Positions 1-9,101 are shown, numbered from the stretch's first letter. The stretch: DNA of 64,000 nucleotides from Longimicrobium sp. (GCA_036377595.1 DASUYB010000108.1:124001-188000), one strand, 5' to 3'. Made by a program: numbers and translations. Notes: generated by a model not told the origin, from the letters alone.

Positions 1-25
1 CGATCGCACCACAAGGCGAAACCGC

Positions 26-1357
26 ATGATCTCACGTCGTGAATGGCTTGGCCTGTCCCGCGGCGCCGGGGCTATCGCTTGTCTCGCCGTTCTCCTTTCA
101 TGCGGCGGAGAGCCGACTACGCCGCCGGCCTCTCTTCCGGTTACGCCTCCTGCGCAGCAGGAGATGCCGATCACCGGTGCCGCGGTGCCGGGAATGACGT
201 CGTACGATCAGGTCATTCCCGATTTCATGCGGAAGTACAACATTCCCGGTGGCGCGGTTGCCGTGATGCGCGACGGCAGGCTGATCTACGCGCGCGGCTT
301 CGGTTACGCGGACGTCGAGAACAAGACGCCGGTGCAGCCGGACGCGCTGTTCCGGATCGCCAGCGTGTCCAAGACGCTCACCAGCGCCGCCATCATGAAG
401 CTCGTCGAGGAGGGCAAGCTCAAGCTCGACGATCGCGTGGCGCCACTCATTGCGCACCTCACCCCTGCGCCGGGGGCGACCGTCGATTCGCGGTGGGAGC
501 AGATCACCATTCGGCACCTGCTCAACCACACGGGGGGCTGGGACCGTAACAAGCCGAATGGTGGATTCGACCCGATCGATCGGCCGGCGATCGCTGCGGC
601 CGCGGTCAACGCGCCCGCGCCGGCGTCGAGTGAAACGTTGATCCGCTACATGAAGGGAATGCCGCTCGACTTCAATCCGGGCGAAAAGTTCGCCTACTCG
701 AATTTTGGTTATATCATCCTCGGCCGCGTGATCGAGCGTCTGAGCGGCATGCCGTACGAGCAGTACGTGCGCAGCCGCGTGCTGCAGCCCGTGGGCGCCA
801 ATCGCACGCAGCAGGGCAAGTCGCGCATGGCCGACGCGCTCGCGGACGAGGTGAAGTACTATTTCCCCGGCTTCGGCGCGAACGCGCCGCTGGTGCCTTC
901 CGTTTTTCCGGGCGAAGGCCTCGTGCCGCTCAACTATGGCGGCTTCTACCTCGAAGCGGGTGATGCAAGCGGCGCCTGGGTATCGTCGACCGTCGATCTC
1001 CTGCGATTCCTGGGCGGCGTCGATGGCCGCGCCGATCGTCCGGACATCCTCAGGGCTGACCTGGTCGCGGAGATGACCGGCAGCGGCCCTGACCAATGTG
1101 CCGGTGGGGCGTGCTATTACGCATTTGGATGGTGGGTTCGCCCAACCCAGGGCGACGCGACCTGGTGGCACACGGGAACGTTGCCCGGCACGACGAGCAT
1201 ACTCGTGCGCACGTATGACAACTTCTCGTGGGTCGGTCTGTTCAACACTCGCTCCCTGACAGCCAATCTCGAAGTCGAAGTCGATGCCGCGCTCCGGAAT
1301 GCGTTTGCGGGCGTCACCTCATTTCCAACGCACGACCTGTTTTCGACCTTCCAATGA
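26..1357 (+). CDS. Serine hydrolase, beta-lactamase class C/EstB-type, lipoprotein
   Basis: A 443-aa serine hydrolase of the beta-lactamase/esterase/DD-peptidase fold. The N-terminus has a signal sequence with a lipobox ending at Cys26, so it is probably lipid-anchored in the periplasm. The SxxK nucleophile motif SVSK is at residues 113-116, the YxN motif (YSN) at 224-226, and an HTG triad at 382-384 stands in for KTG. These three motifs in this spacing define the family; the substrate (beta-lactam, ester or peptide) cannot be told from them. The gene precedes the first attC-like palindrome, so it may be the cargo of an upstream cassette. The start is the first ATG in frame, just inside the window. 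Confidence 0.88.
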   Translation: MISRREWLGLSRGAGAIACLAVLLSCGGEPTTPPASLPVTPPAQQEMPITGAAVPGMTSYDQVIPDFMRKYNIPGGAVAVMRDGRLIYARGFGYADVENKTPVQPDALFRIASVSKTLTSAAIMKLVEEGKLKLDDRVAPLIAHLTPAPGATVDSRWEQITIRHLLNHTGGWDRNKPNGGFDPIDRPAIAAAAVNAPAPASSETLIRYMKGMPLDFNPGEKFAYSNFGYIILGRVIERLSGMPYEQYVRSRVLQPVGANRTQQGKSRMADALADEVKYYFPGFGANAPLVPSVFPGEGLVPLNYGGFYLEAGDASGAWVSSTVDLLRFLGGVDGRADRPDILRADLVAEMTGSGPDQCAGGACYYAFGWWVRPTQGDATWWHTGTLPGTTSILVRTYDNFSWVGLFNTRSLTANLEVEVDAALRNAFAGVTSFPTHDLFSTFQ

Positions 1358-1463
1358 CATGAGCCGCAGAGCGTCTGAGAGCGCGGCGTAGGGGTGCGAC
1401 AACCGTAAGACCTATCCGTCTCGCGGAACTCGCGTAGGCACGGCAAACTCGTACCCCGGCCGC

Positions 1464-1565
1464 CCCCTGACAATCGGCTGCAGGGGATGCGGGGCCGTCC
1501 ATGATTTGGGCTGGCCGAAAGTCTTGCGCGCCGGCCCCGCACCCCTGACCCTTGGGGCGTTAGGC
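1464..1565 (+). repeat. attC-like imperfect palindrome 1
   Basis: A 102-nt imperfect inverted repeat ending in GCGTTAGGC, which fits the integron R' core GTTRRRY. The 5' side reads CTGACAATCGGCTGCAGG and then a GC arm, GATGCGGGGCCG. The complementary 3' arm is GGCCCCGCACCCC. A copy of the same length and geometry lies at 4103-4204. Order, arm positions and core match known attC sites. The 5' core is CTGAC rather than the canonical YYYAAC, so the identification is likely but not certain. Confidence 0.55.
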
Positions 1566-1632
1566 GGCACAGCCGGCTCGGCAGTGCCGTCGTGCGTGTT
1601 TGGTGTCTCGAAACCGGCGAATGGAGAACAGG

Positions 1633-2043
1633 ATGCCAGACGTGATTCCGTTCGTGACCTATGAGGACGGCATTGCCGCCCTGGAATGGTTGGCCGAGGT
1701 GTTCGGATTCACGGAGACAGCTCGCTTCACGTCTTCCGATGGGAGGCTGTCTCACGGAGAAATGTCGGTTGGGGATGGACTGATCATGTTGGCCAGTCCG
1801 TCGCCGGAGTATGAAGGCCCCAAGCGACATCGCGACCACTGCGAGATTGCCGCCTCATGGTCCGCTCTGCCATGGATCATTGATGGTGTTCTCGTCTATG
1901 TTGACGACGTCGATGAGCACTATGCTCGGGCCAAGGCCGCGGGAGCGGTTATCTTGTCTGAACCGGAAGATGGGCCGCCAGCGCGACGATATCGGGTTGA
2001 GGATCTGGAAGGACATCGCTGGATGTTCATGGCACGAGACTAG
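1633..2043 (+). CDS. VOC-family (glyoxalase/bleomycin-resistance fold) protein
   Basis: A 136-aa single-domain VOC protein. It opens with PDVIPFVTYEDG and has the beta-alpha-beta-beta-beta pattern seen in PhnB/glyoxalase-like members; the C-terminus (RYRVEDLEGHRWMF) matches the last strand with its metal-position residue. Such proteins bind small molecules or perform metal-dependent isomerisation or ring-opening; the ligand is unknown. An upstream in-frame ATG (1621) and TTG (1600) exist, but 1633 gives the usual family start and has a purine-rich stretch before it. It is the first gene after attC-like site 1, typical of mobile-cassette content. Confidence 0.8.
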   Translation: MPDVIPFVTYEDGIAALEWLAEVFGFTETARFTSSDGRLSHGEMSVGDGLIMLASPSPEYEGPKRHRDHCEIAASWSALPWIIDGVLVYVDDVDEHYARAKAAGAVILSEPEDGPPARRYRVEDLEGHRWMFMARD

Positions 2044-2086
2044 CCGCCCCGCTCGCGTCGGCATTGGGGAATTCTCAACTACGAGG

Positions 2087-3535
2087 ATGGCCAGGGTGCT
2101 GCGTCTGCATTGGAAATTGGTGATTGCACTGTGCGGAGTGCCGACGACGCTCCAGGCGCAGGCAGGACAGCGCCCGGTGTTATCGGATGCGGTGCGGCGC
2201 TACGTCACCGTCGATCGACCCGTTGTCGCGCTCACCAACGTTCGTGTCATCGACGGCACCGGTCGTCCTCCGCTCGACAACCAGACCATCATCATCGCCG
2301 GTACCGCGATTCAGAACGTCGGGCCGGCCGCGCGCGTCGCCATCCCCCGCGATGCACAGGTGCTCGATCTGCGCGGGCGCACCATCATTCCCGGCATCGT
2401 CGGCATGCACGAACATCTGTACTTCAGCGTGTACCTCGACGAGAACGGCGTTCCGACGCATCAGGACATGCGCTACAGTTTTCCGCGCCTCTACCTTGCC
2501 GCCGGCGTTACGACGATACGCACGGCCGGCGCCAAGAATGTGTATTCCGACCTGAATCTGAAAAACGCGATCGACGCGGGGGTTGAGCCCGGTCCTGACA
2601 TCTACGTCACAGGCCCGATGTTCAGGCAGGGCGGTCCGCTCACGTTTCCCGATATCGCCGGTCCCGAGCAGCTGCGCGCCGCAGTGCGGTACTGGTCCAG
2701 TCTGGGTGTCCGCTGGTTCAAGATCTACCAGCAGGCCACACGCGCGGAAACGCGTGCCATCATCGAGGAGGCACACGCACGCGGCGGCAGGGTCACCGGC
2801 CATCTGTGTGCGACGTCGTTCGAGGAAGCAGTCGATCTCGGCATTGACAATCTCGAGCACGGCTTCATCACCAACAGCGGGTTCCTGAGCGAGAAGCGGC
2901 CGGATGAGTGCCCGCGCAACTGGGTGACCGCGGTGCTGCGGGTGAGCGCGGACTCGCCACAGGTGAAAAACCTCATTGCGCTACTGGTTCGCCGGAGGGT
3001 TCCGCTCACTTCGACACTCGCAGCGTTTCAGGAGTACGTGAACGACAGCCCGGCGCCGCAACAGCGAGTGCTGGATGCCATGGCACCGACGTCGCGCGAG
3101 AGCTGTCTGCGTCAGCGCGAACAGCTCACCCGAAGCAGCAACACCGCGCGCGCCATTTACGATCGCGAGGTCGAGTTCGAGCGAAGCTTTCACGCGGCGG
3201 GCGGATTATTGCTGGCTGGATCGGATCCAACCGCGAATGGCTGCGTCGTTGCGGGCTTCGCGAACCAGCGGCAGATCGAAGCAATGGTCGAAGGCGGGTT
3301 CTCGGTGGTGGACGCCATACGCATCGCGACCAGCAACGGCGCGCAGTTCCTGGGCATCGGTGATCGGGTCGGCACGATCGAGCGCGGGAAACGCGCCGAC
3401 CTCGTGGTCGTGAACGGCAATCCGGTTCAGAACATCAAAGACATCCGGAATGTCGAGATGGTGTTCAAGAATGGGATCGGCTACGACTCGGCCCGACTCA
3501 TCGCGGATGCTCGTGGGTTTGTGGGCGTTCGGTGA
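2087..3535 (+). CDS. Secreted amidohydrolase (imidazolonepropionase/prolidase-like)
   Basis: A 482-aa metal-dependent hydrolase of the amidohydrolase superfamily. Residues 1-25 look like a signal peptide ending in LQAQA. The metal-binding HxH of strand 1 is GMHEH (H108, H110), the bridging Lys is in WFKIY (K212), and further metal His residues are H239 (VTGHL) and H258 (LEHGF); LAGSDPT supplies the Asp. The pattern resembles secreted Xaa-Pro/Xaa-Arg dipeptidase-like members, so the substrate may be a cyclic amide or dipeptide (inference). An open frame extends upstream to 1811, but that part overlaps the VOC gene; the ATG at 2087 follows an AGGA motif. It sits between the two attC-like sites. 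Confidence 0.85.
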   Translation: MARVLRLHWKLVIALCGVPTTLQAQAGQRPVLSDAVRRYVTVDRPVVALTNVRVIDGTGRPPLDNQTIIIAGTAIQNVGPAARVAIPRDAQVLDLRGRTIIPGIVGMHEHLYFSVYLDENGVPTHQDMRYSFPRLYLAAGVTTIRTAGAKNVYSDLNLKNAIDAGVEPGPDIYVTGPMFRQGGPLTFPDIAGPEQLRAAVRYWSSLGVRWFKIYQQATRAETRAIIEEAHARGGRVTGHLCATSFEEAVDLGIDNLEHGFITNSGFLSEKRPDECPRNWVTAVLRVSADSPQVKNLIALLVRRRVPLTSTLAAFQEYVNDSPAPQQRVLDAMAPTSRESCLRQREQLTRSSNTARAIYDREVEFERSFHAAGGLLLAGSDPTANGCVVAGFANQRQIEAMVEGGFSVVDAIRIATSNGAQFLGIGDRVGTIERGKRADLVVVNGNPVQNIKDIRNVEMVFKNGIGYDSARLIADARGFVGVR

Positions 3536-3555
3536 CCCGCCGCGAACCCGAGGCC

Positions 3556-4095
3556 ATGCCCGAGACGCAAGCGCAGTACAAGGCCCGCATCCTCCGCCAC
3601 GTGGCCGGCCGCGAGCCGCTCGCGCTCCTCGCGGCCGCTCCCGCCACGCTCGCCGCGCTGCTCGCGGCCACACCGCCAGCGCTCTTCGCCCGCCGCCCGG
3701 CGCCGGGGAAATGGTCCATCCAGGAGATCGTCGCCCATCTCGCCGACGACGAGCTCGTGGGCGCCTACCGCATCCGGCTGATACTCGCCGCCCCCGGCAC
3801 GGCGATCCAGGCGTTCGACCAGGACCGCTGGGCCGAAACCGGGCGCTATGCGGACACGGACCCGTGGCAGGCGCTCGCGCTGTTCCGGGCGCTGCGGGAG
3901 GCGAACCTCGCGCTCTGGCACCGGCTCTCTCCGGCCGAGTGGGAGCGCGCCGGGGTGCACGCCGAGCGGGGGGTGGAGTCGATCCGCGACATCGCCACCT
4001 ACTACGCCGGCCACGACCTCAACCACTTCGCACAGATCGAGGCGATCCTCGCCTCGGACGATGCCGCGCCCCAGGACCGGCAGCCAGGTCGGTAG
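3556..4095 (+). CDS. DinB-family putative metal-dependent protein
   Basis: A 179-aa four-helix-bundle protein of the DinB/YfiT family. The metal triad is visible as H61 (HLADDE) and H153/H157 (HDLNH). The family includes thiol-dependent transferases and stress proteins such as bacillithiol transferase; the function here is unknown. A GTG at 3532 overlaps the amidohydrolase stop, but ATG 3556 gives the normal family N-terminus. It is the last gene before attC-like site 2. DinB proteins are common integron-cassette cargo, which fits the setting. Confidence 0.8.
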   Translation: MPETQAQYKARILRHVAGREPLALLAAAPATLAALLAATPPALFARRPAPGKWSIQEIVAHLADDELVGAYRIRLILAAPGTAIQAFDQDRWAETGRYADTDPWQALALFRALREANLALWHRLSPAEWERAGVHAERGVESIRDIATYYAGHDLNHFAQIEAILASDDAAPQDRQPGR

Positions 4096-4102
4096 TGCCC
4101 GC

Positions 4103-4204
4103 CGGCTGACCATCGGCTGCAGGGGATGCGGGGGCCGTCCATGCCTTCGCGGACGACAGGCTTGCGCGCTGGCCCCGCACCGCCGACCCTGTCCGTCAGG
4201 TGCC
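4103..4204 (+). repeat. attC-like imperfect palindrome 2
   Basis: Second copy of the 102-nt palindrome at 1464-1565. It shares CATCGGCTGCAGGGGATGCG on the 5' arm and TTGCGCGCTGGCCCCGCAC on the 3' arm. Its outer boxes read CTGAC and GTCAGGT, which are complementary to each other; the first copy has CTGAC and GTTAGGC. Differences concentrate in the loop and the outer boxes, as in attC families. Confidence 0.55.
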
Positions 4205-4277
4205 TGGACGCTCGCCCCGCGGCCCTCGTGGACTCCGGCTGAGTCACGATCGCTCACACCCTCAGGATGCAAGGTCG

Positions 4278-4715
4278 ATGACGGTCAAGCGCATGGACAA
4301 CGTCGGCATCGTGGTGGAAGACCTCGATGCCGCCATCGAGTTTTTCACCGAGCTTGGTCTGGAGCTCGAAGGGCGCGCCCAGGTCGAAGGGGAGTGGGCG
4401 GATGGCGTCACCGGACTCCACGACATGCGCGTCGAGATCGCCATGATGCGCACACCGGACGGTCACAGCCGGCTGGAGATGTCCCGGTTCCTCGCGCCTC
4501 CCGTGGTCGCCGATCACCGCAAGGCCCCGGTGAACGCGCTCGGTTACCTGCGCGTCATGTTCGCCGTGGAGGACATCGACGATACCCTCGCCCGGCTTCG
4601 CAAGCGCGGCGCCGAGCTCGTGGGCCAGGTGGTCCAGTATGAAAATGCGTATCGGCTATGCTACATCCGGGGGCCCGAAGGAATTCTCATCGGGCTCGCC
4701 CAGGAACTCCGCTGA
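4278..4715 (+). CDS. VOC-family (glyoxalase/bleomycin-resistance fold) protein
   Basis: A 145-aa VOC-superfamily protein: it opens with KRMDNVGIVVEDLD, continues with AIEFFTELGLELEG, and ends in YIRGPEGILIGLAQEL, where a Glu sits at the usual metal position. Members are lyases, dioxygenases or antibiotic-binding proteins; the specific role is unknown. The open frame runs back to 4200, but ATG 4278 follows an AAGG ribosome-binding site and matches the family start. It directly follows attC-like site 2, so both presumed cassettes begin with a VOC gene. Confidence 0.85.
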   Translation: MTVKRMDNVGIVVEDLDAAIEFFTELGLELEGRAQVEGEWADGVTGLHDMRVEIAMMRTPDGHSRLEMSRFLAPPVVADHRKAPVNALGYLRVMFAVEDIDDTLARLRKRGAELVGQVVQYENAYRLCYIRGPEGILIGLAQELR

Positions 4716-4744
4716 GCCTTCCGTCCCGGCTACGTGTGGAGGGG

Positions 4745-5488
4745 ATGATGTGGCCAAGGGGATGGGAGGCACTCGAGCAGTGGGGCGACGACGTCGCTCT
4801 CATCGAACCGCTCGCCGGCGGAGTGGCCAACGACGTGTGGAGCGTGCGCGTCAACGGGCACCTCGCGGTGGGCCGTCTCGGGGCCAGGAGCGACGCCGAT
4901 CTGGCATGGGAAACCGGGCTCCTCCAGCACCTCGACCGTGAAGGCCTGACCGTGCCGGTGCCGATCGCGACGACGGCCGGCCGGCTGTTCGCCGACGGTG
5001 TGGTGGTGATGACCTGGGTCGAGGGCGGGCCGCCCGAGACGGAGGCCGACTGGCGTCGCGTGGCCGACACGCTCCGCCAACTGCACCGGTTGACGCCGGG
5101 GTGGCCGCAGCGCCCGGGGTGGCGATCGTCGACCGACCTCCTGCACGCCGAGACCGGGACGAAGGTCGACCTCGGCGCGATGCCGCCCGAGGGCGTTGCC
5201 CGGTGCCGGGCAGCGTGGGCGCGGCTCGTGGGACGTGAGACCTGCGTCGTCCACGGCGACCCCAACCCGCGCAACATCCGCATGACCGCGGACCGGGTCG
5301 CGCTGATCGACTGGGACGAGGCGCACGTCGACGTCCCCGACCTCGACCTGGTGATGCCCTACAACGCCGCCGGTCTCGACGACGACGCGTACGACATCGC
5401 CGCGCAGGCGTGGGCCGCATGGGAAGCCGCCGTCTGCTGGGACGACGAGCACTCGGTCAAGCGGCTCGCCGAAGTCCGAGCGGTCTGA
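4745..5488 (+). CDS. Aminoglycoside phosphotransferase-family (APH) kinase-like protein
   Basis: A 247-aa protein with the APH/choline-kinase fold. The Brenner motif HGDPNPRN is at residues 170-177 and the DFG-equivalent IDWDE at 188-192, so the catalytic and Mg-binding residues are present. At about 250 aa it is shorter than typical APH enzymes, and the substrate cannot be deduced. The start was set at ATG 4745, after GTGGAGGGG; upstream in-frame codons overlap the VOC gene. It is the last intact gene of the accessory block, and no third attC-like site follows. Confidence 0.78.
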   Translation: MMWPRGWEALEQWGDDVALIEPLAGGVANDVWSVRVNGHLAVGRLGARSDADLAWETGLLQHLDREGLTVPVPIATTAGRLFADGVVVMTWVEGGPPETEADWRRVADTLRQLHRLTPGWPQRPGWRSSTDLLHAETGTKVDLGAMPPEGVARCRAAWARLVGRETCVVHGDPNPRNIRMTADRVALIDWDEAHVDVPDLDLVMPYNAAGLDDDAYDIAAQAWAAWEAAVCWDDEHSVKRLAEVRAV

Positions 5489-6438
5489 GCAAACTGGGCC
5501 GCACGGTCACCACGCGCAGTCGCAACGGCTCGATCCAGGATGTCTGCCACGGACTTCACGTCGACCTACAGCGATGGAGCTCCGGTGACGCGGAGTCAGC
5601 GAAGGAATCGGCGCGTGTGCCGGAAACCCTTGTAAATCCTTGATGTTCCGGAAGGGCCTACCGGACTTTCTGCGCTGAATGCCACGTTTCCGCGGTACAC
5701 CTATCCCAGAAACCTATCCCACCCGACTGCTCAGCGACTGGCGCTCCGACCGCGCCTCGACCGCGTTTCGCCGGACGTCGGATCTTCCAATAACCGCTCG
5801 AGCGATTTCCGAGCGCGTCATACCACCAGTGGCAGCCGGCGGCTGGGCGCTCTCGATGGGATCTCGGCTTCCGCGGCAACTCGCTGACCAAGAAACGAGG
5901 AGCTGTATCTCGACAGTCTGCGCGACCGTCATGATCGCGGTGATGTGGACCGCCTGTTCGGGATCGCTCGGCCGGCGCCTCAACTCCGTCAGGAGGCCGC
6001 CGTACCCCGTGGTCCGCATCGCGAGCTCCAGCGCTTCGCCTGCCTGGACAGACCCGTCCCGATCGGCGTCTCTGCGGCTAACACGCACGCGGTAGAGAAT
6101 GTAGGTGTTCGGCTCGATGTCGTCGGCCGCTGACGCGAGAGTTGCTGCCTTGAATGCGGGGGGGCGGCGGCGTGGGCATGTGCAGTACTTGGCTGGGAGT
6201 GACGGACGATTGGCCCCGGTCCGTCGTTCTCTTGGGGCGGGCGTGCCCGTCGGCCGGTGGGGACGCGGAGGGGTGAAGTCGCGATCTGTCAGCTGCTGGC
6301 GTCTTGTCGGTGCCCCGCCGGAAGGTTTCGTAGCGTCCGGGGAGACGGTAAACGGGGGTGGGGAGCGTGTTCGTCACCCCGGTTGAGCGGGTCGGTGGCA
6401 GGGCTGCACCCATCTTAAGTATCCAACCGCCGAGAAGC
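5489..6438. other. Gene-poor stretch with no convincing gene
   Basis: About 950 bases between the phosphotransferase and the low-GC island. The open frames here (for example minus 5714-6088 and plus 5679-6095) have no recognisable domain and poor starts. A possible gene start on the minus strand near 5559 (KSVADILDRAV...) runs into the 3' end of the phosphotransferase and could be a disrupted gene. GC content falls from about 6420 onward. Confidence 0.4.
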
Positions 6439-6466
6439 TTGCACGCTCTCGAACCCCATTTATAAT
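6439..6466 (+). promoter_or_regulatory. Predicted sigma-70 promoter
   Basis: TTGCAC at 6439-6444 and a perfect TATAAT at 6461-6466 with a 16-bp spacer, in an AT-rich patch about 170 bases upstream of the phospholipase-like gene. Prediction from consensus only. Confidence 0.45.
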
Positions 6467-6638
6467 GCGATAACTGGATAGCGGCTTCGCTCTAGACCGA
6501 AAGCGATCTCAAATCCATCGGATCGTACCGCGGTAGGGTTGGCCGGGCATCTTGTTCTTGTCCTCTTCGCCACCGCGACCATTCTGAACAACCTCAAGAC
6601 CGTTAACTCTCACAAATGCATTGACAGGAGGGTCAACG

Positions 6639-8378
6639 ATGCCGTCTCTCGGGATCCATTATCTGGTGTTGGACGAGTTCGTCACTCGTCTACGACACAG
6701 CAGCGACCCAATGGAACGCGCGTTAGCAAATCACATGGAGGCCAACCCAGCGATGGCCTCTTTAGGGGCTATCGGACCAGATGTGTTCTACTATATGGAT
6801 TCCCCCGCCGGGATTGTCGCATCAATTGCTGACGTTTTCGACGTGCTGAACCAAGTCGGAGGAATCCTGGATTCGGCAGCAGACCTTTCGGGGAAGATCG
6901 GATTTCCCAACGCTGCGAATCTCCTGAAACAACTCGGAGAAACTGCAAAGCTAAAGATTGCTAACCTCGAGGCACGGCTTGAAGCAGCGGTCATCAATAT
7001 CAATGATCTGGTGACAGGCCACTACATTATGGGCCACTCAGCAATCCAAGAAAACGAGCCCGAGACGAAATGGAAGTGGGGAGACTTGGTGCATGATCGG
7101 GTCAGTGGCGTTCTTGCACGATCTATCGGTAATCGTGCGCGGAATAGCGGCAATAGTGCGTGGATCGCGTTTGCTACCGGCTACGTCACCCATCTAGCGA
7201 CAGACTTCACCGGCCATCCGTATGTCAATCAGTGCGTTGGGGGGCCCGCACGAGGCTACCTCATGCGTCACACCGTTGCAGAGAAGTTCATGGATGCGAA
7301 GGTATTTTCCGACCGCGGCCAAGACATTAACACCTCGAAGCTGCATCGCCGAACCGAACCGCTTCTACACACCACACAATTGGACAACCTGTGCCAGATG
7401 CTGTCTGCAGAGTTAGCTGCACTCGCACCATTTGCATCTACGCATGGATACTCACTCCCACCCACGCCAACTCAGAACCAGATTCGAGACGCCGTTGAAA
7501 ACATGAACAGTCTTTTCCGACTGGTGACCGAGCAAAGCATCGTGCCACCACCGATCGCACCTTCAATAGCCATACCGCCTTTGCCGGGACAGTACGGCAG
7601 CATAACCAATGCAATCGGGGGGTTGTTCCCACCAAGCGGCTCGCCACGCTCGCTTACTGATTGGCTCAAGTTGCTTCTTGCACTACTGGTCAGTTTGCCA
7701 GCTCTGCTCGTCGACATTGCTCGGTTTTTCGCGGATTTGGCGGCGGGTGTTGTCCTCTATCCGCTCGAAGCGGCACTTTACCTCTTGCAGAGCATTCTCT
7801 ATCGGTCGTACAGGATAACACGCTGGTTTCTTGTCGTCTCGGGAGTTGCCTTTCCTTTGCGTGATGAAATCAACTCGTCAATCGGTCGTCAATTTATCAC
7901 TTGTCGGCACCCCAGCGGCGGCGACGATTATCCCCGCGTCCCTCACGCAGTCCGGAGCTGGCGTGCTCGGTTCCAGGCTGTTGGACGCCTCCTGGAGTTC
8001 GAAGCAACTGACTTAGACTACCTTCACTATCCAACGGGCGAACTCGAAAGACCAATCGTCGAACCGTCTCCGTACCGCCAGGGTGTGACGCCTGACTACT
8101 TTATCTCTGAACTTCAGCCTGATCACTCATACGTCAGCCAGTGGACGAGTGTCTCGACTCCCACTGACCTAAGTAAGCTACCGCGAGTCGTGCCAAAGGC
8201 TAGCGACCCGCAGGTAGCTGGATTTGGCAATGCGATAGAATTCTCACTCATGTACATCCATATGCCATCCATGTTTGATAACATTAATCTCGATTCGGAT
8301 CGCGGCTATGCCTACAAGCAGTGGCGATGCGACGGTGGCATCGGCACAGGCGATCTCGTTAACGAACGATTCCTCTGA
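6639..8378 (+). CDS. Zinc-dependent phospholipase C-like protein
   Basis: A 579-aa protein whose N-terminal third resembles the zinc-dependent phospholipase C/S1-P1-like fold: PSLGIHYLVLDEF, then GAIGPDVFYY, GHYIMGHSA and ATGYVTHLATDFTGHP, which supply the expected His/Asp zinc ligands. The C-terminal part (from about residue 300) has hydrophobic segments near 345-385 and no domain I recognise. No signal peptide is evident. ATG 6639 follows AGGAGGG, a strong ribosome-binding site, so the TTG at 6621 is not needed. GC content (about 53%) is far below the neighbours, pointing to transfer. It forms a two-gene unit with the Tat-exported protein 15 bases downstream. Confidence 0.7.
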   Translation: MPSLGIHYLVLDEFVTRLRHSSDPMERALANHMEANPAMASLGAIGPDVFYYMDSPAGIVASIADVFDVLNQVGGILDSAADLSGKIGFPNAANLLKQLGETAKLKIANLEARLEAAVININDLVTGHYIMGHSAIQENEPETKWKWGDLVHDRVSGVLARSIGNRARNSGNSAWIAFATGYVTHLATDFTGHPYVNQCVGGPARGYLMRHTVAEKFMDAKVFSDRGQDINTSKLHRRTEPLLHTTQLDNLCQMLSAELAALAPFASTHGYSLPPTPTQNQIRDAVENMNSLFRLVTEQSIVPPPIAPSIAIPPLPGQYGSITNAIGGLFPPSGSPRSLTDWLKLLLALLVSLPALLVDIARFFADLAAGVVLYPLEAALYLLQSILYRSYRITRWFLVVSGVAFPLRDEINSSIGRQFITCRHPSGGDDYPRVPHAVRSWRARFQAVGRLLEFEATDLDYLHYPTGELERPIVEPSPYRQGVTPDYFISELQPDHSYVSQWTSVSTPTDLSKLPRVVPKASDPQVAGFGNAIEFSLMYIHMPSMFDNINLDSDRGYAYKQWRCDGGIGTGDLVNERFL

Positions 8379-8393
8379 AAGAGGAGGTGAGGC

Positions 8394-9101
8394 ATGAATG
8401 GGCATTCTGACGAGAGGCGAGTACCGCGGATTTCGCGGCGGACCTTTGTCATGACATCCGTGGCGGCCGGCGTAGCTTATCTTTTAGAAGAGCGCGTGGG
8501 TACCTCCGGGTTCGACGGCTACTCGACAGCGGACGCAACAGCCGCCAGCGCCGTTCAATCGACTGTCGCCGAGAAACCTGGCCAAAGCGATTGTGATGGG
8601 ATTTGCCCGTACCGACCCTATCTTGTCGTGCCGGCCTCCTTTCACGACAAGGGCGACCGGCCAACTACGCAGACTCCAGTGCTAGGCCCTGATTCTCCGA
8701 GTGTGTTTTTTGAGATGTATTCCCCTTCGGGTGAGGGGGGGGAACGTGTACAGCATCCACAAATCGGTGGGGAATACACCATCGTGGTGCGTATCGAGAA
8801 TCAGGGAAACGCACCTGCAGTTGGCCTTTGCGTTGATTACCTCGAATGGACGAGAACAGAAGGATCGATTCACGTCTATACGTTCTCTCCCGGCCTCATT
8901 ACGCGTGGCGGCAGCATCATGGATGATTCATCCGTGGAGATCCGATCACCAAAGTGGATCCCGAAAGGTCATGATGGCGCCGTGAATGGAGATGTCATAG
9001 TGCGCGCTTTTGACGTGTTCGACCCATATTTGGACACTGGATACAAGCTGTACGTCACAAATGATCGTCATCTTGCGCACCGGAGTTTCACTGCCGCTTG
9101 A
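8394..9101 (+). CDS. Tat-exported hypothetical protein with CARDB-like domain
   Basis: A 235-aa protein with a twin-arginine signal (SRRTFV, residues 14-19, then a hydrophobic stretch), so it is probably exported folded. The mature part contains EYTIVVRIENQGNAPAVG, the pattern of an immunoglobulin-like CARDB/adhesion module; no catalytic motif is seen. It starts 15 bases after the phospholipase-like gene behind a good ribosome-binding site (GAGGAGG), so the two are likely co-transcribed. GC is low, like its partner. The pair could be an enzyme and an exported accessory protein; function is unknown. Confidence 0.6.
   Translation: MNGHSDERRVPRISRRTFVMTSVAAGVAYLLEERVGTSGFDGYSTADATAASAVQSTVAEKPGQSDCDGICPYRPYLVVPASFHDKGDRPTTQTPVLGPDSPSVFFEMYSPSGEGGERVQHPQIGGEYTIVVRIENQGNAPAVGLCVDYLEWTRTEGSIHVYTFSPGLITRGGSIMDDSSVEIRSPKWIPKGHDGAVNGDVIVRAFDVFDPYLDTGYKLYVTNDRHLAHRSFTAA

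Noticed and set aside
5714-6088. Minus-strand 124-codon frame with an EF-hand-like DADRDGSVQAGE start
   Set aside because: Single weak motif at the very N-terminus, no ribosome-binding site, no homologous remainder, and competing frames of the same length on the other strand.
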